From assembly GCF_020091405.1 (NCBI RefSeq), contig NZ_CP081903.1, positions 62,001-126,000 on the forward strand: a DNA stretch of 64,000 bases, in the 5' to 3' direction. Of this stretch, positions 59,116 to 64,000 are shown piece by piece; position 1 is the first letter of the stretch; each line of letters opens with the position of its first letter. The DNA is from Bacteroides cellulosilyticus (GTDB lineage Bacteria > Bacteroidota > Bacteroidia > Bacteroidales > Bacteroidaceae). The position numbers and the translations under genes were made by a program. The notes beneath the pieces are model-generated. The model saw only the letters and a list, made by a program, of their open reading frames with translations, was not told the DNA's origin and did not search any database.

Positions 59116-62100
59116 CTATGTTTCCGGAACATCATCTTCCACTGTGCCATTCGAAGTAAAGCGCTCCATATATTCGGAAGGTTGCATACCAAACTCTTTC
59201 TTAAAACTATTACTGAAATAACGCGGATCATTATAACCCACAGCATACGCCAATTCTGAAATACGAATATTCTTCTTCTCTTCCATTATACGACAAGCTG
59301 CTTTCATACGAATATTCCGGATAAAGGAAACATAAGTAAGACCGGTCAATGACTTCAACTTCCTGAAGAAAGTCGATTTAGCCATATACATCTCCTCCAA
59401 CAGCTTCGCCTGATCAAAATCCGGATCATCCAAATGACGATGCACACAATCAATAGCCCGTTGCAGGAAATCCTCATCAACACTGGTGTAATTCAACTCT
59501 TTGGCTTCAAATACCAACTGTTTCTTGAAATCCTTTCCCATACGTTCACGGCTTCGAAGCAAGTTGGAGATGCGTGCATGGAGAACACTCAGATTGAAAG
59601 GTTTACTGATAAAGCCATCAGCACCGGACTCATAAGCCTCAACCCGGTCTTCCTCCTTATTCTTAGCCGTCAGCAAAACTACAGGAATATGGGATGTTTC
59701 AAACTTATTTTTAATATACTGGCAGAACTCAATGCCATCCATCTCAGGCATCATTACGTCAGAAACAATCAGATCAATCTCTTCCTGCTCTACCACATCT
59801 ATAGCTTCCTTACCGTTATTAGCTGTGTAAACCATATAATCCGCACCCAACAATTTCGTCATTAACTGCAATAACTCTTCATTGTCCTCAACAATCAGTA
59901 AAGAGTACGAAGACCGGATAGCAGTCGGTTCGGCTTGTTCCTCACTATCATCATCAGAGACATTTTCGCCAAACTCATCTGATAACAGTTCTTTCTTAGC
60001 TTCTTCCGCATCTGCCGGCAGACTTTCTTCTATTTCTTCTTCCGCATACGAATTACGAAGAACTGGGAAGTTTACAATAAACAATGTACCTTTCCCTTCT
60101 TCACTTTCTACCGTAATAGTGCCATGATGCAGCACTACCAAATCGCGAACCAATGACAAACCGATGCCGGTTCCAATAGTCTTGAACTTCCGGTAATCTC
60201 CTTCATAAAAGCGTTTGAAAAGGTTCTTCTGGGCTTCTGCTGATATGCCGGGGCCATTGTCTTTCACCACTAACCGTGCTGTCCGATCTTCATTTTCAGA
60301 CAGTTCCACACTGACCAGACCACCGGCACGATTATATTTAGAAGCATTAGACAGTAAATTATAGAGTATCTTATCAAGTTTGTCCGGATCAAAATAAGCG
60401 TTGAAAGGATCGGGTGAACATGAAATCTGAAACTGAATATCTTTCTTCTTCATCAACGGGCGGAAGCTATCAAGACTGCGATGTACAAATTGCGTAAGGT
60501 CACCTTCGGAAACCCGCAGCTTAAGATTTCCTGTCTCCGACTTACGAAATTCAAGGATTTGTTGCAGCAAACGTATCAGTCGATTGATATTGTTATTCAT
60601 CACTCTATATTGCTCCTTATACGTGGGTGCGGTCCGTCTCAGCTCATCCACCGAAGCAGAAAGAATGGTTAACGGAGTCAGTAGCTCGTGAGTAATATTA
60701 GTAAAGAATTGTAATTTAGCATGATTAACCTCTTCTGCCTTAGCTTGCTCCATCTCACGCAAATGCAGGGCATTTCGCAAACGGATTCGATTACGTATCA
60801 CCCGGAAAGTATAATAGATAATAGCACAAACACATATAATATATAAGGTGTAAGCCCACCATGTTTTCCAGGGAGGCGGCAAAATAACGACTTTCATCCG
60901 AAGCATCTCATCATCCCAAATGCCATTGGCATTAGAAGCTTTCAATTGGAAAGTATAAGTTCCGGGCTTCAGGTTATTATAATAAGCAAAACGCTTGGAC
61001 CCACCCGTATATTGCCAGTCAGAATCGAAACCTGCCAGCTGATAAGCATACTGGTTTCTATCCGGATTGGCATACTCCAATGCTGAAAATTCGATGCTGA
61101 AATTATTGTGCCAATAGTCCAGCTGTATCTCATCTGCAAAAGCGGGTGAAAGTTGTGAAATCTCCATTCGCTCTTTAGCTGGCAGATTTCCCCATGACTG
61201 ATTGAAAATCTTAATGTCAGTCACTATCACAGAAGAAGAAAAAGGCTGTTCCTGCTGATTCTCAGGATAAAAACTATTATATCCCCGGTGTCCGCCGAAG
61301 AACATTTCACCGTCAGCTGCAACCGCCTGGGCACTACGAATAAATATATTGTCCTGCAAACCATCTACTGTGGTGTACAAACGGAATGTGGCACTTTCCA
61401 AGTTATCCGATAGGGCAAGTTTTATCAATCCGGCATTCGTACCCAACCATAAATCACCCTCTTTATCACTCCTGATACTGACAACCGCATCTCCCGGAAG
61501 ATTCCATTTCGCATGTACCGGAAGAAAAGTATCGGTTGCTTCATCATACAGATTCAATCCACTGCCTCCTGTTCCTACCCAAATGCGTCCTTTGGCATCT
61601 GTGTAAAGACAATCGGCATACACACTGTTGAGCTTTCCATTCGTAGCAGAATAACATGAAACGGTATAACTCCCTTTTTCATCACAATGAAGCCGAAAAA
61701 CTCCGTGTGTATTGGAAGCCACCCACATATCTCCGTCATTTCCTTCGGTCATATACATAGTCGGAACGTTTCTCATCTGGCTATTTCCTACTTGCAAAGT
61801 ATCCAGCCGCACCGCTTCTCCATTCACTGTACGCATTGAAACTCCATTACGCGTAGCAAACCAAAGGTTGTGCTTTGAGTCTTCATAGATATGAAAAACA
61901 CAGGAACCTGCCAACCACGGCGCATCCTGAGCATAATAGTTCCTCACCCTCTGTGCCACAGGCGCCTTCTTATCTACCTCATAAACTCCTCCGTCATAAG
62001 CCGCAATCCAAATATGTCCCGTAACGGAATGTTGCATCATAGACATTACCGTAGAAATACCACGATAACGATCGAATTCAGGCATTTGGGTATAATAAGT

Positions 62101-63309
62101 GAATTTCCCGGTTTGACGGTTCTTCACCCCCAATCCATAAGTTCCTATTCCCAGCCAGAGCAATCCTTCATCATCCACCAAAATACTGCGAACAGAAGTA
62201 GTCTTCAGCATTCGTTTGACTTCCAACAACTGATCCCAATAGAAATCAGCTTTCCGAGTACTCACTTTGTTTACACCTCCACCAATCATACCTACCCACA
62301 TCAGCCCCTGGCGATCACGCAAAAGGGAAGCCACTTCATCACTGGCTATAGAACTATCCGATTCACTGGGATAATAATTACTGAAAGTCTCAGCACCTGT
62401 GTAATTCCCTGTCAACGGAAGTACACTGAGCCCTTTACGGGTTCCTACCCATAAAGAATGAGTATTAAGATCTTCGGATAAAGCATAGATAATATCATCT
62501 GAGATACCGGCAAGGTTCTTTTCATCATACCTATAAGTAATCCAAGTGGTCTTATCCGGCTGGTAGGCATCTTTCAACAAAACCAAACCACCACGCCAAG
62601 TACCTACCCAAATATTCTTTTGACTGTCCTGAAATACATAATGAGCAGAGTTTTGTTCATTCAACCGCGGGTATCTGAAATATTTCCCGGTTTTCTTCTC
62701 ATAACGATACAACCCTGCATCCCATGTTCCAATCCAAATATCTCCCCGGTCATCTTCAAACAGAGATTTGATGGCAGCCCTGGGCATCACATTCCCTGTA
62801 TTTTCGCCACCATGGCATAAGAAATCATCTTTATCTTCCTGGTACTCATACACTCCCCAATCTGTTGCAAACAGAATACGTTCATCACTGGTTATCAGTA
62901 CTTGAGGGATACTATTACCATTCATCTCCGGATGATCTATTTTCCGTATCGCACCCGTTTTCTTGTCCAAAACATTCAGACCACTGTAAGTACCAATCCA
63001 AAGACGGTGTTTTGCATCCTCTGCCACACAGAAAACATTATTATTGGTCAGCAAATCAGTGCGAAAAAGATTGGATTTATAAGTAGTAAGAGAATAACCA
63101 TCATATTGGAAAAGGCCATTACGGGTAGATATCCAGATATATCCGTCGCGATCCTGATAGACAGATTGCACATCTTTACTGGGCAAACTGTTCAATATGG
63201 ACGAAGACTTAAACACCAAAGTAGTTGGTTTAGGTGTTGTGATAGCCTGACATATCAAAGGGAAAAATATTCCAAAGCAAAATACAAAACTCCAGATTTT
63301 TTCTTTCAT
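59116..63309 (-). CDS. HTCS sensor/regulator of PUL-2
   Basis: The protein has 1397 residues from the ATG at 63309, which aligns with the start of its paralogue (MKEKIWSF); an ATG six codons upstream (63327) is less likely. Domains: signal peptide, two-component propeller (about 35-700), Y_Y_Y, transmembrane helix (about 816-838), HisKA with His874 in ITHELLTPL, HATPase_c, receiver with Asp1184 in IVSDVMMPEMDG, and an AraC-type DNA-binding domain nearly identical to that of the HTCS at 38886-43085. The linker before the receiver is acidic (about 1110-1150, runs of Glu and Asp). Lying just upstream of PUL-2 on the same strand, it is the probable activator of that operon. Cross-talk with PUL-1 is plausible. 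Confidence 0.95.
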   Translation of the reverse strand: MKEKIWSFVFCFGIFFPLICQAITTPKPTTLVFKSSSILNSLPSKDVQSVYQDRDGYIWISTRNGLFQYDGYSLTTYKSNLFRTDLLTNNNVFCVAEDAKHRLWIGTYSGLNVLDKKTGAIRKIDHPEMNGNSIPQVLITSDERILFATDWGVYEYQEDKDDFLCHGGENTGNVMPRAAIKSLFEDDRGDIWIGTWDAGLYRYEKKTGKYFRYPRLNEQNSAHYVFQDSQKNIWVGTWRGGLVLLKDAYQPDKTTWITYRYDEKNLAGISDDIIYALSEDLNTHSLWVGTRKGLSVLPLTGNYTGAETFSNYYPSESDSSIASDEVASLLRDRQGLMWVGMIGGGVNKVSTRKADFYWDQLLEVKRMLKTTSVRSILVDDEGLLWLGIGTYGLGVKNRQTGKFTYYTQMPEFDRYRGISTVMSMMQHSVTGHIWIAAYDGGVYEVDKKAPVAQRVRNYYAQDAPWLAGSCVFHIYEDSKHNLWFATRNGVSMRTVNGEAVRLDTLQVGNSQMRNVPTMYMTEGNDGDMWVASNTHGVFRLHCDEKGSYTVSCYSATNGKLNSVYADCLYTDAKGRIWVGTGGSGLNLYDEATDTFLPVHAKWNLPGDAVVSIRSDKEGDLWLGTNAGLIKLALSDNLESATFRLYTTVDGLQDNIFIRSAQAVAADGEMFFGGHRGYNSFYPENQQEQPFSSSVIVTDIKIFNQSWGNLPAKERMEISQLSPAFADEIQLDYWHNNFSIEFSALEYANPDRNQYAYQLAGFDSDWQYTGGSKRFAYYNNLKPGTYTFQLKASNANGIWDDEMLRMKVVILPPPWKTWWAYTLYIICVCAIIYYTFRVIRNRIRLRNALHLREMEQAKAEEVNHAKLQFFTNITHELLTPLTILSASVDELRRTAPTYKEQYRVMNNNINRLIRLLQQILEFRKSETGNLKLRVSEGDLTQFVHRSLDSFRPLMKKKDIQFQISCSPDPFNAYFDPDKLDKILYNLLSNASKYNRAGGLVSVELSENEDRTARLVVKDNGPGISAEAQKNLFKRFYEGDYRKFKTIGTGIGLSLVRDLVVLHHGTITVESEEGKGTLFIVNFPVLRNSYAEEEIEESLPADAEEAKKELLSDEFGENVSDDDSEEQAEPTAIRSSYSLLIVEDNEELLQLMTKLLGADYMVYTANNGKEAIDVVEQEEIDLIVSDVMMPEMDGIEFCQYIKNKFETSHIPVVLLTAKNKEEDRVEAYESGADGFISKPFNLSVLHARISNLLRSRERMGKDFKKQLVFEAKELNYTSVDEDFLQRAIDCVHRHLDDPDFDQAKLLEEMYMAKSTFFRKLKSLTGLTYVSFIRNIRMKAACRIMEEKKNIRISELAYAVGYNDPRYFSNSFKKEFGMQPSEYMERFTSNGTVEDDVPET

Positions 63310-63364
63310 AGTAAGCATTACCTTCATGGTTTACTCCGTTTTAAATATAATTAATAACGCCCGA

Positions 63365-63372
63365 CAAATATA
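63365..63372 (-). promoter_or_regulatory. Candidate -7 box (TATATTTG) for the PUL-2 HTCS gene
   Basis: Minus-strand match to TAnnTTTG. The sequence around it (GACAAATATACnTAAA, then CTAAAAnTATCTTA) is conserved with the paralogous HTCS promoter at 43122-43129. Confidence 0.5.
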
Positions 63373-63433
63373 CGTAAATATATCTAAAAGTATCTTATCC
63401 ATTGGTAATATTATATTCCAATAATTCTATATC

Positions 63434-63565
63434 GGGACGTACCCGGGATGTACTTGCTCCGTACCAAGTCCGTAGTTTCTCCGTACAGAGGTACTTCTGA
63501 CCGAAGAACGTACGGAGCAAGTACGGTCCGGATACGGCTCGGGTAAGGAGCAGATAAGCTCAAAA
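63434..63565. repeat. Twelve 11-bp units forming a large dyad (GTAC-centred)
   Basis: Units start every 11 bp from 63434. Those on the left carry (C)CGTAC or TGTAC at a fixed offset, and those from 63511 carry TACGG or TAAGG, so the array is both tandem and inverted. A perfect 15-bp inverted repeat (63450-63464 and 63510-63524) and a 6-bp outer pair (63440-63445 and 63540-63545) frame it. Confidence 0.85.
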
Positions 63566-63583
63566 AGACAATATTGACCTAAA

Positions 63584-63641
63584 TTTCACCCTTTTTGGCA
63601 CTAAAGTAGCCGTTTATATTGCAAAGAATACCTTTTCTTTG
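63584..63641 (+). promoter_or_regulatory. Candidate promoter for the right-edge gene: TTTCACCCTTTTTG box plus TTTCTTTG
   Basis: The box TTTCACCCTTTTTG (63584-63597) lies 36 bp before TTTCTTTG (63634-63641), one mismatch from TAnnTTTG. This spacing equals that of the minus-strand promoters at 11955, 21485 and 25643. Confidence 0.45.
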
Positions 63642-63687
63642 CAGAGAAAAATAAATAAGAATATTCTTACCATGTAATACACACGCA

Positions 63688-64000
63688 ATGATGAAAATTG
63701 TATTCTCAAAAATGACCGGAGGATTATTACTATTTACTTTATTAGTTTCATTAAAAGTAAATGCCTCCTTGCCACAGGCTAAAAATGATTCCGTATTTCA
63801 TTTAGTACAACCGGACTACAAGTTGAGCCCTCTCACCGGTATGACTCGCCAACATTGGCTTGACGCTGCAACCTATTTACTGGACGGAGCATTCAGTTAC
63901 ATCCACACACCGGATGATCCGATGCACTTCCCGAAACAGCCGGGAAAGAGTTATCCAACAGATGGAAAACCTAACAAAACGGAGAATTTGGAGGGACTTT
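63688..64000 (+). CDS. DUF2264-like secreted protein (5' part; runs off right edge)
   Basis: The frame opens with two consecutive ATGs (63688, 63691) and stays open to the window end (104 codons). It starts with a signal peptide ([25 protein letters not shown]). The next part ([41 protein letters not shown]) resembles the N-terminus of DUF2264 proteins, a different branch from the one at 24360-25610. Some of this family are assigned as GH154 beta-glucuronidases. It is divergent from the PUL-2 HTCS and has its own promoter-like sequence. The call rests on about 100 residues, so it is moderate. Confidence 0.65.
   Translation, partial: MMKIVFSKMTGGLLLFTLLVSLKVNASLPQAKNDSVFHLVQPDYKLSPLTGMTRQHWLDAATYLLDGAFSYIHTPDDPMHFPKQPGKSYPTDGKPNKTENLEGL

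Larger units (their letters stand above)
63310..63687. other. 378-bp divergent intergenic region between PUL-2 HTCS and the right-edge gene
   Basis: No gene is visible. It contains the HTCS promoter, an 11-bp-phased dyad array and a CCCTTTTTG-type promoter for the rightward gene, all listed separately. Confidence 0.7.

Overview
The window comes from a gut Bacteroides (Bacteroidota). It has SusC/SusD pairs, three hybrid two-component sensor/regulators (HTCS), many secreted glycoside hydrolases, AT-rich leaders without Shine-Dalgarno sequences, and promoter-like TAnnTTTG boxes. The enzyme set resembles arabinogalactan loci of the B. cellulosilyticus/B. intestinalis/B. thetaiotaomicron type. The species call is inference. 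I see no rRNA, tRNA, CRISPR array or insertion sequence.

Layout. (1) 1-7500: the 5' part of a SusC gene running off the left edge, divergent from an HTCS gene (3469-7500, + strand); together they are the edge of a left-hand polysaccharide utilisation locus (PUL). (2) 7702-38708, all on the - strand: PUL-1. In transcription order it encodes a giant multidomain GH128 protein, a 75-residue peptide of unknown family, SusC, SusD, a GH43_24-type exo-beta-1,3-galactanase, a DUF2264 protein, a BNR_4 propeller (GH145-like), GH105, a double GH43, a GH97-GH43 fusion, a GH51 with an extra N-terminal propeller fragment, GH51, GH2 and GH43. Its likely regulator (38886-43085) lies just upstream. (3) 43858-58773, - strand: PUL-2. 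It encodes a small lipoprotein, SusC/SusD, a second SusC/SusD, a surface glycan-binding lipoprotein, a GH16 lipoprotein and a GH43_24-GH16 fusion. Its HTCS (59116-63309) is a close paralogue of the PUL-1 HTCS. (4) 63688-end, + strand: the start of a second DUF2264-like gene.

Reading as a system. The GH16 enzymes (and perhaps GH128) would cut a beta-1,3-galactan backbone at the surface. SusCD pairs import the products. GH43_24 trims the backbone from its end. GH51/GH43 remove arabinofuranose, GH97 and GH2 remove galactose or arabinopyranose, and the BNR_4, DUF2264 and GH105 proteins would deal with rhamnose/glucuronate caps. Arabinogalactan (protein) is therefore the best substrate hypothesis; arabinan or pectic side chains remain possible.

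The unusual material is largely between the genes. A CCCTTTTTG box sits 35-36 bp upstream of the -7 box in four separate promoters. A weaker match forms an orphan promoter facing the 3' end of the first HTCS gene. Three intergenic repeat arrays have 11- or 22-bp phasing (22846-22977, 43451-43758, 63434-63565). There is also a 41-bp-armed hairpin built from 9-bp repeats, several strong intercistronic stem-loops, direct repeats spaced exactly 22 bp upstream of SusC operons, and a conserved TTAATCTTAAAA leader before four start codons.
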